31,750 bases of DNA from an uncultured Clostridium sp. (GCA_900556455.1 USOV01000006.1:1-31750), one strand, 5' to 3'. Shown: positions 9,201 to 18,090, counted from the first letter of the stretch. A program made the numbers and translations. The notes: generated by a model from the sequence alone, not told the origin.

Positions 9201-9671
9201 ATTTATCAATTTATCCTTTATATCGTCTAAATCTATAGTTTCTCCAACTTTAAAGTTTAGTATATTCCTATATAAAACCTCTTTACTAACTATTTTCTGC
9301 ATTATTGCTTCAATTGTAGTTACTACAATTTTTGCTTTTTTATTATATATATTATTTAATGTATTTATTCTTGTATATAAATTATCTTTACTTTCCGCAA
9401 TATAGTCATATGTGACTATTTCTCTTTTTGGGAAAAACTCTATTTCCTTTTCAAAATATTCTAAATCTTTAATAATTTTTTTAGCTTGTAATTCATTATA
9501 TGTAATAATGCAAATTGGCTTTTCACTATAAAATAAAGTTGAATACGCAAAATGGACCTTACCGGCATCGGTAAGACCTGATAACATTATTGGGGTTGTT
9601 CCATTTTTTACATCTTGAATATAGGAGCTAAATTTTTTATAATTGGGTAATATTTTTACTATATCGTTCAT
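6254..9671 (-). CDS. mfd: Transcription-repair coupling factor Mfd, recoded at one CGG
   Basis: Mfd is a DNA translocase that removes stalled RNA polymerase and recruits UvrA. The recoded product is about 1138 residues, a normal length. In order: UvrB-like N-terminus, RNA polymerase-interacting domain (about 479-545, with KPGDYIVHKTNGIGEFVG), motor with Walker A GDVGYGKT (about 633-640) and DEEH box (about 733), then the TRG/C-terminal region. The zero frame ends at 8013 just after the interaction domain. Skipping one base at the in-frame CGG (8021) gives INRLGSKEWAQTKAKVK, matching the family, and stays open through 7811-8010 into the motor. The start ATG (9671) follows AAGGAAGG. A pipeline would call two broken genes here. 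Confidence 0.88.
8019..8021 (-). other. CGG +1 recoding site in mfd
   Basis: Minus-strand context is AGA CTT CGG AAG TAA. Reading CGGA as a unit gives Gly followed by AGT AAG GAA TGG. Mfd proteins usually have LG at this point, just after the RNA polymerase-interacting domain. The zero-frame stop is two codons on. Confidence 0.78.
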
Positions 9672-9703
9672 AATATGCCTTCCTTTTTTATTCTCGAAAA
9701 TAT

Positions 9704-9709
9704 ATTATA
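9704..9709 (-). promoter_or_regulatory. Extended -10 promoter element upstream of mfd
   Basis: On the minus strand TGG precedes a perfect TATAAT (9709-9704), an extended -10, 33 bases before the mfd ATG. The -35 region is weak. Confidence 0.55.
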
Positions 9710-9746
9710 CCATAATTTTCTAAGTTTTTAAAGATTTAATAAAAAA

Positions 9747-10610
9747 TTATTTAAACCCTTCTCCATATACTTCTCTTGCATTTGTTATTATCAAAAAAGC
9801 ATTTTTATCTATTTCTTTTACAATTTTTCGTATTTCCCTTACTTCTCTTCTAGAAGCTACGCATAATAAAAGTTCTTTTTCTTCTGCCCTATACATTCCT
9901 CTTCCATAAATTGCTGTTGTTCCTCTTTTTATTTTTTTATTTATTTCATCAGATATTTCTTGATAGTTTGGAGATATGATTATCATCATTTTAGCAAAAT
10001 CAATTCCTTCAAAAAATAAGTCTAATACTTTTCCCATTATATAAATCGCAATTGCAGAATAAAGCCCTATTTCTATTTCTCCAAAAACTATTGTACTCAC
10101 AATTACCACAATTGCATCTATTACAATTATAACACCTCCTGTTTTTATATCTGGCTTATATGATTTTACTATTTGAGCAAATAAATCTGAGCCCCCTGTT
10201 GATGCATTTGCATTAAGTACAATAGAAGTTCCAATTCCAGAAAGGACACCCCCATATATACATGCCAAGAAACCGGAGTGTGTTACTATATTAATATTTT
10301 CAAATAGATTTAAAAATACTGATAAAGATATTGTTCCTATTAGTGAATCTAAAAAAAATCTTCTACCATTTTTTATTAATGCCATCAAAAATAAGGGAAT
10401 GTTTAGTACAAATACTGTAGTTCCAACTGGTAAACCAAATAAGAAATAACCTATTGTTCCAATTCCAGAAAAACCTCCAACAGATAATTGATTTGGTAAT
10501 AAAAATACATCTACAGATATGGCCATTATTGCTGTTCCAAATAAGGTTTGTATTAAATTTATAATAAATTTTTTTATATTTATTATTTTTCTTTTTTCTT
10601 TGAATTCCAT
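9747..10610 (-). CDS. YitT family membrane protein (DUF161 plus DUF2179)
   Basis: The 287-residue protein has five or six membrane segments in about residues 12-195 (for example SVGGFSGIGTIGYFLFGLPVG and NANASTGGSDLFAQIVKSY), followed by a cytoplasmic C-terminal domain (IKRGTTAIYGRGMYRAEEKELLLCV split over DUF2179). YitT proteins are widespread in Firmicutes; transport has been proposed but the substrate is unknown. The start at 10610 is odd. It abuts a terminator hairpin, and the only Shine-Dalgarno-like bases (GGGTG) lie inside that hairpin. No closer in-frame ATG lies before residue 29, inside the first membrane segment. Confidence 0.85.
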   Translation of the reverse strand: MEFKEKRKIINIKKFIINLIQTLFGTAIMAISVDVFLLPNQLSVGGFSGIGTIGYFLFGLPVGTTVFVLNIPLFLMALIKNGRRFFLDSLIGTISLSVFLNLFENINIVTHSGFLACIYGGVLSGIGTSIVLNANASTGGSDLFAQIVKSYKPDIKTGGVIIVIDAIVVIVSTIVFGEIEIGLYSAIAIYIMGKVLDLFFEGIDFAKMMIIISPNYQEISDEINKKIKRGTTAIYGRGMYRAEEKELLLCVASRREVREIRKIVKEIDKNAFLIITNAREVYGEGFK

Positions 10611-10644
10611 AAAAAAACACCCATATTAGTATGGGTGTTTTTTT
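10611..10644. terminator. Hairpin terminator between the XRE gene and yitT
   Basis: A 15-base inverted repeat (10611-10625 with 10630-10644, loop TTAG) has an A7 and a T7 at its outer ends, so it can act in either direction. On the minus strand it ends the upstream helix-turn-helix gene. Its base touches the yitT start codon. Confidence 0.8.
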
Positions 10645-10659
10645 AGTTATTTATTCCAA

Positions 10660-10879
10660 TTAACTTATTTCTTTATTTTCTGTAATTTCAAAATCTGGAT
10701 TAAAGAAAATATTTGCAGATAGCTCATCATCTAATTCTAAAAAGCATTTTATTTTGCTTATTTCTATTGCAGAGAATTCCTTTTGTCCATTTAATTTTTT
10801 TGTTAGCTAAATAGCTTCTTTTTACTTGTTTTTCTAGCATTAACATTTTTAATCTTTTTCCTATTAATTTTGGATCCAT
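10660..10879 (-). CDS. Small XRE-like regulator, frame broken at an A7 run
   Basis: The start ATG (10879) follows AGAAGGAAAC. The first part, MDPKLIGKRLKMLMLEKQVK, looks like a short XRE-type helix-turn-helix protein. The frame then meets seven A residues (complement of 10795-10801) and runs into a poor C-terminus stopping at 10727. With one A fewer it would read YLANKKLNGQKEFSAIEISK, then FLELDDELSANIFF, and end at 10660, about 72 residues, which looks far more protein-like. The break is at a homopolymer, not a CGG. It may be a sequencing error, a young pseudogene or transcriptional slippage. It is divergent from another small XRE gene. Confidence 0.5.
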
Positions 10880-10916
10880 ATTTGTTTCCTTCTCTCTTTG
10901 TTTCTTTTCAAGAAAC

Positions 10917-10945
10917 ATATTACAATATTTTTTCCTTTTTGTCAA
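10917..10945 (-). promoter_or_regulatory. Promoter of the minus-strand XRE-like gene
   Basis: A perfect TTGACA (10945-10940), a 17-base spacer and TAATAT (10922-10917) lie 38 bases before the ATG at 10879. Confidence 0.65.
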
Positions 10946-10973
10946 CATATTTAATAATTTTTTTCTTCTTTCA

Positions 10974-11002
10974 TTTACTTATTTCAAATTACATGTTATA
11001 AT
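10974..11002 (+). promoter_or_regulatory. Promoter of the plus-strand XRE gene
   Basis: A perfect TATAAT (10997-11002) is preceded by TGT, making an extended -10. TTTACT (10974-10979) lies 17 bases upstream as a weak -35. It faces away from the neighbouring minus-strand promoter. Confidence 0.6.
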
Positions 11003-11030
11003 TTGTTTGATAAAATTTATGGGGGTTAAA

Positions 11031-11267
11031 ATGAAGTATTTATTTCCAGAAAGATTTCAAGAATTATTAAATAATAGTTCCATAACTTATGATGAACTTA
11101 TAAAAAAATTGGGTATAAAGTCTAGAGGTACAATTACCAAATATGCAAATGGTCAAATTAAAAACGTTAGTATTTCTATGATTTGTAAAATTGCCGAATT
11201 TTTCAAGGTTTCGCCTGTTTGGTTAATTGGTTGGTCTGATAATAAGAATTATCAAATAAAAGATTAA
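11031..11267 (+). CDS. Small XRE-family helix-turn-helix regulator
   Basis: The 78-residue protein is a single XRE/Cro-type DNA-binding domain: helices spanning FQELLNNSSITYDELIKKLG, a recognition region IKSRGTITKYANGQIKNVS, and the closing MICKIAEFFKVSPVWLIGW. I chose the ATG at 11031 because GGGGGTT lies just upstream; a longer frame from TTG at 11007 has no such site. It is divergent from another small regulator and may autoregulate through the shared 150-bp promoter region. Targets are unknown. Confidence 0.75.
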   Translation: MKYLFPERFQELLNNSSITYDELIKKLGIKSRGTITKYANGQIKNVSISMICKIAEFFKVSPVWLIGWSDNKNYQIKD

Positions 11268-11278
11268 TTTACAAAAAG

Positions 11279-11307
11279 ACTCTAGTATATTTAATACTAG
11301 AGTTTCT
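11279..11307. terminator. Hairpin terminator after the XRE gene
   Basis: ACTCTAGTAT (11279-11288) pairs perfectly with ATACTAGAGT (11294-11303), loop of five, followed by TTCTTGT. It lies between convergent genes. The rest of the gap to 11376 holds nothing I recognise. Confidence 0.65.
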
Positions 11308-11375
11308 TGTATGTGTCAATTGTTTTTTCAAAATTTATATAAGTTTTCATCGACAAAAAACGACCCACCAGGAAT

Positions 11376-12431
11376 TTATTCATCTAAAAAGTCCTTATAT
11401 GTTTTTACAATACTTAGTTTGAATTTCCCTGGTTTTATTTCTTGGTTTTGTTTTACTTTTAATTCTAAATCATATGTTTCTTTTAATTTTTCTATATTGC
11501 CTCTTTTATGTCCTACTACATTGTTTACATTTGCAGGGTTTACTTCAATTTGGGCTTCTATTACTTTGGTATTAAATTTTTTTATTTCATTTAATATTTT
11601 ATCATACCATATGCTATCCTCTACTAGTTGTCCAAATGCTTCGTGGTATGGTCCTGCAACTACTTCACTTTCTACATTTTCTGGGTTTGAAATTAAGTCT
11701 GTATTCTGAAGTCCTATTCTTATTACTTTTATTTTTTTCTTCTCAAAGAAATATAATAATTCTTTACATATTTCTACTGCTTGGTTTACTGTTACAGGCT
11801 CATACTCTCCATTTTTATATTCTTCTTCTAATTCAGTATTTTTTATTACTAAAACTGGATATAGTCTAATGATTTTTGGTTTTAATTTTGCTAGGTCTTT
11901 TGCTGTATTTAATTCATCTAGTCTAGTGCTTTCTGGAAGTCCTATCATCATTTGATGACCTAGTGTAAATCCGAATTTTCTTATTAATTTAGAGGCATTT
12001 TTTACATCTTCAAATGTGTGACCTCTTTTACATTTCTTTAGAATATAATCATTTGTAGATTGTACTCCTAGTTCTATTGTTTTTACTCCATATTGTTTTA
12101 ATAATTTTAATTTTTCTTTGTCTATGTAATCTGGTCTTGTAGAAACTCTAATTCCACTTACAGTACCATTTTTTACATATTCATATGCAACTGATAATAA
12201 CTCCTCTTGAATGTTTTTTTCTATTCCTGTGAAGCTTCCTCCAAAAAAAGCTATTTCTTTTTCTATATCATTATTTTTAAAGCTTTTTAAGAATTTTTCT
12301 ATTGTTTCTTTTACTTCTTTTCCTGTAACATTTTTCATTTGACCGCTTATACTTTTTTGGTTACAAAATGTGCAATTGTTTGGGCATCCTAAATGTGGTA
12401 CAAATATTGGTATTATATATTTTTCTGACAT
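11376..12431 (-). CDS. Radical SAM protein (Elp3/MiaB-like core)
   Basis: The 351-residue protein has the radical SAM cluster motif C-x3-C-x2-C near the N-terminus (C16, C20, C23 in LGCPNNCTFCNQ). It also has GGSFTG and a typical barrel (RVSTRPDYID, ELGVQSTND, GHQMMIGLP). It resembles the Elp3-like radical SAM proteins next to rnc in many Clostridia but lacks the C-terminal acetyltransferase domain of true Elp3. Its substrate is unknown, perhaps a tRNA base. The start ATG (12431) follows GAAAGGA and overlaps the rnc 3' end by 19 bases. It has no in-frame CGG. Confidence 0.82.
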   Translation of the reverse strand: MSEKYIIPIFVPHLGCPNNCTFCNQKSISGQMKNVTGKEVKETIEKFLKSFKNNDIEKEIAFFGGSFTGIEKNIQEELLSVAYEYVKNGTVSGIRVSTRPDYIDKEKLKLLKQYGVKTIELGVQSTNDYILKKCKRGHTFEDVKNASKLIRKFGFTLGHQMMIGLPESTRLDELNTAKDLAKLKPKIIRLYPVLVIKNTELEEEYKNGEYEPVTVNQAVEICKELLYFFEKKKIKVIRIGLQNTDLISNPENVESEVVAGPYHEAFGQLVEDSIWYDKILNEIKKFNTKVIEAQIEVNPANVNNVVGHKRGNIEKLKETYDLELKVKQNQEIKPGKFKLSIVKTYKDFLDE

Positions 12432-13108
12432 AATTGATTCCTTTCTTCTAATACTTTGTGGGCTGCTTCCATTTCCGCTTGTTTTTTGGTAGAGCCTGTC
12501 CCAATTGCTAGACTTTCACCATTGCATTTTACTTCTGCGGTAAATACTTTGTTATGGTCTGGTCCATCTTCTTTTATTATGTTGTATTCTATATGTACAC
12601 TTCCGTGTTCTTGTAATTTTTCTTGTAAAACTGTTTTATAATCTTTTTTACCTACATTTTGGCTTGCAATCTCAATAGCTTCTTTTAAATTTTCTATTAT
12701 AAATTTTCTTGCATTCTCTAAATCAGAATCTAAAAACATTGCCGCTATAACTGCTTCTACACTGTCTGCTAAAATTGCTGGTTTTGTATTTCCATGGCAT
12801 GCTCTTTCACTTTTTCCTATGATTAAGAAATCACTAAAATTATGCTTTAATGCTATTTTGTATAAACTTTCTTCACAAACTACTGTTGCTCTAACTTTAG
12901 TCATTTCTCCTTCTTTTAATTTCTTGTAATTTTCATATAGGTACTTACTTGTTACAAATTCTAATATTGCATCACCTAAAAACTCTAGTTTTTCATTGCT
13001 TTGTATTTTATTCTCATTTGCATATGACTTATGTGTAAGAGCTGTTTGTATTAGTTTTTTGTTTTTGAATGTGTAGCCTATATTTTGTTCAAATTTTTCT
13101 ATGTTCAT
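12413..13108 (-). CDS. rnc: Ribonuclease III
   Basis: RNase III cleaves double-stranded RNA in rRNA maturation and mRNA decay. The 231-residue protein has the catalytic signature NEKLEFLGDAILE (about 38-50) and a second acidic cluster, DSVEAVIAAMFLD. A C-terminal double-stranded RNA-binding domain (about 155-225) contains the GTGSTKKQAEMEAA helix. The ATG at 13108 follows AAGGAGATG, 13 bases after the murG stop, so it is probably in the same operon. Confidence 0.95.
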   Translation of the reverse strand: MNIEKFEQNIGYTFKNKKLIQTALTHKSYANENKIQSNEKLEFLGDAILEFVTSKYLYENYKKLKEGEMTKVRATVVCEESLYKIALKHNFSDFLIIGKSERACHGNTKPAILADSVEAVIAAMFLDSDLENARKFIIENLKEAIEIASQNVGKKDYKTVLQEKLQEHGSVHIEYNIIKEDGPDHNKVFTAEVKCNGESLAIGTGSTKKQAEMEAAHKVLEERNQLCQKNI

Positions 13109-13121
13109 TTTTTACATCTCC

Positions 13122-14258
13122 TTAAATCATTTCGTCCAATTTAGTATTAAATAATTTTTTTATTTCATTATAAATTCTATCTTCCACATTTGGTATTGCT
13201 ATTTTTTCTGCATTTTGGCTCATTTTTGCTTGTAAATCCTTATTCATTATAATTTCTTGTATTTTGCTGTTTAATATATCATATTTTAAGTCATTATCTA
13301 AGATTATTTTTGCTGCCCCAATATTAGCAAGCACTTTTGCATTATATTCTTGGTGATTTTCTGTTGCATATGGATATGGTACAAATATTGCAGGTTTTGC
13401 AAGTAAAGATACTTCTGTTATTGTCATTGCTCCACTTCTTGCAACTATTAAGTCAGCTAAATTCATTACTTCTTGCATATTATAAATATATGGTACTATA
13501 GTTGCATTTTTTATATTGTTTATATTTAGTCCCATTGTTTTTAATGATTGTTTTATATTATCATATTGTTTTTGGCCTACTGCCCAAATAATATGGTAAT
13601 TTTCATTTAGTTTGTTTTCTATAATTCCTAATAGTGCATCATTTATAGATTTTGCCCCTTGGCTTCCTCCATAAACTAATACTATTGGCAAATTATTTTT
13701 TATTGATAATTGCTCTTTTATTTCTTTTTTTTGATTTTCACTTAAATTTTGTTTTTTTAGTTTTGTAGGAGTTCCTGAAACAATTACTTTTTTTGCTTTT
13801 GGAAGTCTTTGCTTTGCATCTTCAAATCCTACCAAAACTTCATCTACTTTTCCTGAAAGAAGTTTTACTGTTACACCTGGATATGCATTACTTTCATGTA
13901 ATATACATGGAATTTTATATTTACTTGCAGCTAAAAGCACAGGTCCACAAATATATCCTCCTGTTCCAATAACTATATCTGGGTTTAATTTTTTTATTAA
14001 GTTTTTGGCTTTTTTAAAACTACTTATAGTTTTAAACATGTTTTTTAAATTTTGAACACTAATTTTTCTGCTTATTCCATATGCTTCTATTCGTTCTAAT
14101 TCGAAACCTGCTCTTGGAACTAAATCATTTTCTAACCCTCTTAGTGTTCCTATAAAAGTTATTTTTGCATCTTTGTTTTCTTGTTTTATTTTGTTGGCAA
14201 TGGCTATTCCTGGATTTATATGTCCTCCTGTTCCCGCTGCTGCTATAACAACTTTCAT
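13122..14258 (-). CDS. murG: UDP-GlcNAc transferase MurG
   Basis: MurG adds GlcNAc to lipid I to make lipid II on the inner face of the membrane. The protein has the glycine-rich AAAGTGGHINPG near the N-terminus, VYGGSQGAKSIND in the middle and ARSGAMTITEVSLLAKPAIFVPYPYA in the UDP-GlcNAc site, and its 378 residues are close to family length. I chose the ATG at 14258 (AGGTG seven bases upstream) over a GTG three codons earlier. It follows ftsW after 44 bases. Confidence 0.94.
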   Translation of the reverse strand: MKVVIAAAGTGGHINPGIAIANKIKQENKDAKITFIGTLRGLENDLVPRAGFELERIEAYGISRKISVQNLKNMFKTISSFKKAKNLIKKLNPDIVIGTGGYICGPVLLAASKYKIPCILHESNAYPGVTVKLLSGKVDEVLVGFEDAKQRLPKAKKVIVSGTPTKLKKQNLSENQKKEIKEQLSIKNNLPIVLVYGGSQGAKSINDALLGIIENKLNENYHIIWAVGQKQYDNIKQSLKTMGLNINNIKNATIVPYIYNMQEVMNLADLIVARSGAMTITEVSLLAKPAIFVPYPYATENHQEYNAKVLANIGAAKIILDNDLKYDILNSKIQEIIMNKDLQAKMSQNAEKIAIPNVEDRIYNEIKKLFNTKLDEMI

Positions 14259-14302
14259 TTTTTTCACCTACTTCTGGGCATCTATGAGCAAGTGCCCTCT
14301 AT

Positions 14303-15461
14303 TTAAATTTTTTCCGTATGTCGGGATATATTTAATAATACCCCTGTTGCACACAATAATATTATTAATGACGTTCCTCCATAGCTAAAAAATGGAAGAG
14401 CGATTCCTGTTACTGGCATTGATGAGGTAACAACTGCTATATTTATAATTGCTTGTAATCCTATTAGTGATGTTATTCCGACTGCAAGTAGGCTTCCAAA
14501 CATATCTGGTGCCTTCATGCTAATTACAATTCCTCTCCAAACAAATAATAGAAAAAGGATTATAACAACTGCACATCCTACAAATCCTAATTCTTCAGCA
14601 AGAACCGCAAATATAAAGTCATTATGTGGTTCTGATATGTATAAATATTTTTGAGTACTATTTCCAAGTCCTACTCCAAAAAGTCCTCCTGAACCAATTG
14701 CATATAAACTTTGTATTATCTGCCATCCGTCTCCCTGAGGGTCTAGCCAAGGATTTACGAATGAATATATTCTTGATAATCTAAAGCTTCCCATATTAAA
14801 GAATTTTGCAAGTATATACATTCCAGAAAGGCCTACCCCTGCTCCGATGCTTCCAAATACTGCAAAATGAGAGAATTTGCTTCCTGCCATTATCATCATA
14901 ATTGATAAAACTAAAATAATAACTACAGATGCACTAAAATGTGATTGTACCAATAATAATATTAATATTGGTGGAGCCATAAAACAAATAATTGGTTTTA
15001 AAAATCCCTTCCAAATATGTTTTAGTTCATCTCTGTGTTTGCTTAAATATGCTGCGAAAAATAGAATTAATCCAAGTTTTGTTACTTCAGATGGCTGTGC
15101 TGACCCCACAATAGGAAGCTTTATCCACCTTGTTGCTCCATTAATTGTTCTACCTAATCCAGGCACTAGTACTAATAATAAAACTCCTACTGAAAAAACA
15201 TATACTATTTTGTAGTATTTTTCGTATCTTCTGTAGTCTATTTTAGATATTATAAGCATTAATGCTATTCCTATAGCCGCTGAAATTGCTTGTTTATATA
15301 CATATGTATAACTACTTCCTGTTGTTGATAGTGACGATGGTGAGCTTGCCGATAATACCATTGTGATACCGCATGCAGACTAAGATTAATACTATTATAA
15401 ATAAAACAAAATCAAAAGAATTATTTAGTTCTTTTTTATTTTTTTTAGTTTTTCTTGCCAT
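14303..15461 (-). CDS. ftsW: Lipid II polymerase FtsW (SEDS), recoded at one CGG
   Basis: FtsW polymerises septal glycan strands and has about ten membrane segments. Recoded length is about 385 residues. The C-terminal part has SEDS features (ISEPHNDFIFAVLAEELGF and PVTGIALPFFSYGG). The start ATG (15461) follows GGGAAGGA just after the mraY stop. The zero frame reads VLILVCM, meets CGG at 15371, then turns to nonsense and stops at 15312. Skipping one base gives VCMGITMVLSASSPSSL, the usual end of the first membrane segment, and continues in frame to 14303. An internal start at the ATG at 15361 would lose the first membrane segment and has no ribosome binding site I can see. Confidence 0.87.
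15369..15371 (-). other. CGG +1 recoding site in ftsW
   Basis: Minus-strand context is TGC ATG CGG TAT CAC. Reading CGGT as a unit gives Gly and then ATC ACA ATG GTA TTA TCG. The preceding codon is ATG, which cannot re-pair one base on, so ordinary P-site slippage is unlikely here. Confidence 0.78.
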
Positions 15462-15472
15462 ATTTTCCTTCC

Positions 15473-16453
15473 CTAAATTGCCCAAAGGGCTATTATGCAT
15501 AACATTAGTGTTATGATACTAAAGATTGACACTACTTTGTTTTCGTTCCAGCCTGACAGTTCAAAGTGATGATGTAATGGTGCCATTTTGAATAATCTTT
15601 TTCCTCCTGTTTTTTTGAAATACAGCACCTGTAATACAACAGATAGTGTTTCTGCCACTGGTATAGCAGCTATAAGTAACAATAGTAATGGCATTTTTAA
15701 GTAGAGTGCCATTGCTGCTATTACTCCTCCTAATAGTAATGAGCCTGTGTCTCCCATAAATACTTTGGCTACATTTAAGTTGAATATTAAAAATCCTAAA
15801 CAAGCCCCTACTATAATGCTTCCAAAAACTATCATTTCTTTTACATCTAAAATGATTGCAATAACTGTTAAACATGTCACTATAATTGCAGATACACTTG
15901 TACTTAATCCATCTATTCCATCTGTTAAATTTACCGCATTTGTGGTTGCAAGTATTACGAATATTGCAAATGGTATATAAATCCATGTTGAAAGATTAAC
16001 ATATACTTTTAAAAATGGAATATAAGTTTCAGTTCCTAAGTTTAAAACTTTCATTATATAAAAAGTATAACCTACTGCAATCACTAGTAGTCCAAGCATC
16101 TTACTTGCTGGTTTTAATCCTTTTGTATTTCTTAAAATAAGTTTTTTATAATCATCTATAAATCCAATAATTCCAAATCCTATTGTAATAATTAATAGGG
16201 GTAATAGTCTTTTAGCAATTTCTATTTCTTTGTTGTAGTAGTACACAAATCCACCAATTGTTCCGATGATAATTCCTAATGCAATAATTATTCCTCCCAT
16301 GGTTGGTGTTCCCTTTTTGGAAAAATGAGATTCTGGCCCATCATCTCTTTCCATTTGACCTATTTTAAATTTTCTTAATATTGGTATTATGAATATTGAT
16401 AGTACTATTGTTGCAATAAATGATACAAACAATATTCTAGTTTGAAAATACAA
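15473..16453 (-). CDS. mraY: Phospho-N-acetylmuramoyl-pentapeptide-transferase MraY
   Basis: MraY makes lipid I from UDP-MurNAc-pentapeptide and undecaprenyl phosphate. It is a polytopic membrane enzyme with the signatures DDGPESHFSKKGTPTMGG, FIDDYKKL, NLTDGIDGL and the HHHFE motif near the end. I place the start at TTG (16453), where AAGGGGG lies eight bases upstream and which gives the usual length of about 326 residues. A longer frame from ATG 16516 adds a polar 21-residue tail not expected in the family. It is followed closely by ftsW. Confidence 0.92.
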   Translation of the reverse strand: MYFQTRILFVSFIATIVLSIFIIPILRKFKIGQMERDDGPESHFSKKGTPTMGGIIIALGIIIGTIGGFVYYYNKEIEIAKRLLPLLIITIGFGIIGFIDDYKKLILRNTKGLKPASKMLGLLVIAVGYTFYIMKVLNLGTETYIPFLKVYVNLSTWIYIPFAIFVILATTNAVNLTDGIDGLSTSVSAIIVTCLTVIAIILDVKEMIVFGSIIVGACLGFLIFNLNVAKVFMGDTGSLLLGGVIAAMALYLKMPLLLLLIAAIPVAETLSVVLQVLYFKKTGGKRLFKMAPLHHHFELSGWNENKVVSIFSIITLMLCIIALWAI

Positions 16454-16548
16454 CTCTTGTTCCCCCTTCAAAATTTGTGAATCAAATTTTGTACTCTTAA
16501 CGTTTTTGCTCTTCACTTTTTAGGCAAATATGTTAGCCCCTTATGCTT

Positions 16549-18012
16549 TTATCCTATAATCTTTTTTATTATCTCTCGTTCATCATATGGATGTTTTTCT
16601 CCATTTATTTCTTGGTATGTTTCATGTCCTTTTCCTGCTAGAACGATAATGTCATTTTTATTTGCTATTTCTATTGCATGTTTTATTGCTTCTGTTCTAT
16701 CAACAATTGCCACATATTTTCCTTTTGTTTTTGCTATTCCTTCTTCAATTTGTTTTACTATTTTTGCTGGTTCTTCTGTTCTTGGGTTATCTGATGTTAT
16801 TATTGTAAAATCTGCTATTCTTCCAGAAATTTCACCCATTATTGGACGTTTCCCTGGATCTCTATCTCCTCCACATCCAAACACAGAAATTACTCTTCCC
16901 CTAGTATAACTTTTTACTGCATTTAATATGCTTTGTAAGCTTTCTGGTGAATGAGCATAATCTATCATTATAGTAAGTCCTTTTTTATTGTCTACAAGTT
17001 CACTTCTTCCTGGTACTCTTACTTCTAATAATGCTTCTTTAATCTCTTCTGCATTTACTCCTAAGTTTTCTGCTATCGCAATTGCCGCTAATGAATTATA
17101 TACACTAAACCTTCCTGGTATTCCTGTTTTTACTCTTTCATTTTTTCCACCAATTTTAACTTTAAAATCCACACTTGAGTTTGTAACAGTAATGTCTTTA
17201 GCTAAAAGATTTGCTTCATTATCTATTCCATATGTTCTTATATCACATTCTGGTAATAGTTTTTTAATTTTTGATACCCTATAATCATCATTATTTATAA
17301 AGCTTATTTTTGCTTTTTTTATTAATAATAATTTTGAATTAAAATAATCCTCCATGTCTGGATGTTCCTTTGGACTAATATGGTCTTCCGAAAAGTTTGT
17401 GAATATAGCATAATCAAATTCACAGCCATCAACTCTATGTAATTTTAAGCTTTGAGATGATACTTCCATAACTACTGTGTCAACTTTTTCTTCTACCATT
17501 TGGCTAAATAATCTTTGTAGTTCTAAGCTTTCTGGGGTTGTTCTACTGCTTTCCCCTAAGTTTTTACTTCCTATATAATTTGCAACAGTTCCAATTAATC
17601 CTACTTTATTTCCATGCTTTTCTAAAATTGATTTTAACATAAATGTTGTTGTTGTTTTTCCTTTTGTTCCTGTTACACCTATTAATTTAAATTTTTTAGA
17701 TGGGTTACCATAAAAATTACATGCCATTTTTGCAAGTGCTATTCTTGCATCTGGAACCATTATTATATTTGTGTCTTCTTTAATATCTGATTTTTTTAAT
17801 TTTGTTCCTTCTTCTATAACAATTGCTACAGCTCCATTATCAACTGCTTGTTTTACATACAAACTTCCATCTACCTCAAAACCTCTTATTGCAACAAACA
17901 TCCCATTTGGTTTTATTTTTCTAGAATCACTTTCTATTATATCTATGTTTGTATTTAAGTTTGCTTTTGCTTTTACTCCTTCAATTCCACTTAAAATTGA
18001 TTTTAATTCCAT
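16549..18012 (-). CDS. murE: UDP-MurNAc-tripeptide synthetase MurE (meso-diaminopimelate type)
   Basis: MurE is an ATP-dependent ligase adding the third stem-peptide residue. The 487-residue protein shows the ATP loop GVTGTKGKTTT (about 113-123), the carbamylated-Lys region, and DNPRTEEP (about 405). DNPR is the motif linked to meso-diaminopimelate specificity, so the wall is probably of the DAP type. AGKGHETYQ lies near the C-terminus. The start ATG follows a strong AAGGAGAGGTGG. It begins 78 bases after the last gene of the type VII group. Confidence 0.95.
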   Translation of the reverse strand: MELKSILSGIEGVKAKANLNTNIDIIESDSRKIKPNGMFVAIRGFEVDGSLYVKQAVDNGAVAIVIEEGTKLKKSDIKEDTNIIMVPDARIALAKMACNFYGNPSKKFKLIGVTGTKGKTTTTFMLKSILEKHGNKVGLIGTVANYIGSKNLGESSRTTPESLELQRLFSQMVEEKVDTVVMEVSSQSLKLHRVDGCEFDYAIFTNFSEDHISPKEHPDMEDYFNSKLLLIKKAKISFINNDDYRVSKIKKLLPECDIRTYGIDNEANLLAKDITVTNSSVDFKVKIGGKNERVKTGIPGRFSVYNSLAAIAIAENLGVNAEEIKEALLEVRVPGRSELVDNKKGLTIMIDYAHSPESLQSILNAVKSYTRGRVISVFGCGGDRDPGKRPIMGEISGRIADFTIITSDNPRTEEPAKIVKQIEEGIAKTKGKYVAIVDRTEAIKHAIEIANKNDIIVLAGKGHETYQEINGEKHPYDEREIIKKIIG

Positions 18013-18090
18013 TTTGCCACCTCTCCTTAGTTTTATAATACTATCATATTATATAATTAATTCCAATTTTTTTTATATTGTTTTAGAAAA

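Noticed and set aside
10363..10620. Minus-strand reading frame beginning upstream of yitT
   Set aside because: It overlaps yitT in another frame, starts within the terminator hairpin and is low-complexity Asn/Ile/Lys sequence.
15561..15986. Minus-strand reading frame overlapping mraY in another frame
   Set aside because: It is a cysteine-rich shadow of mraY with no own ribosome binding site and no recognisable domain.
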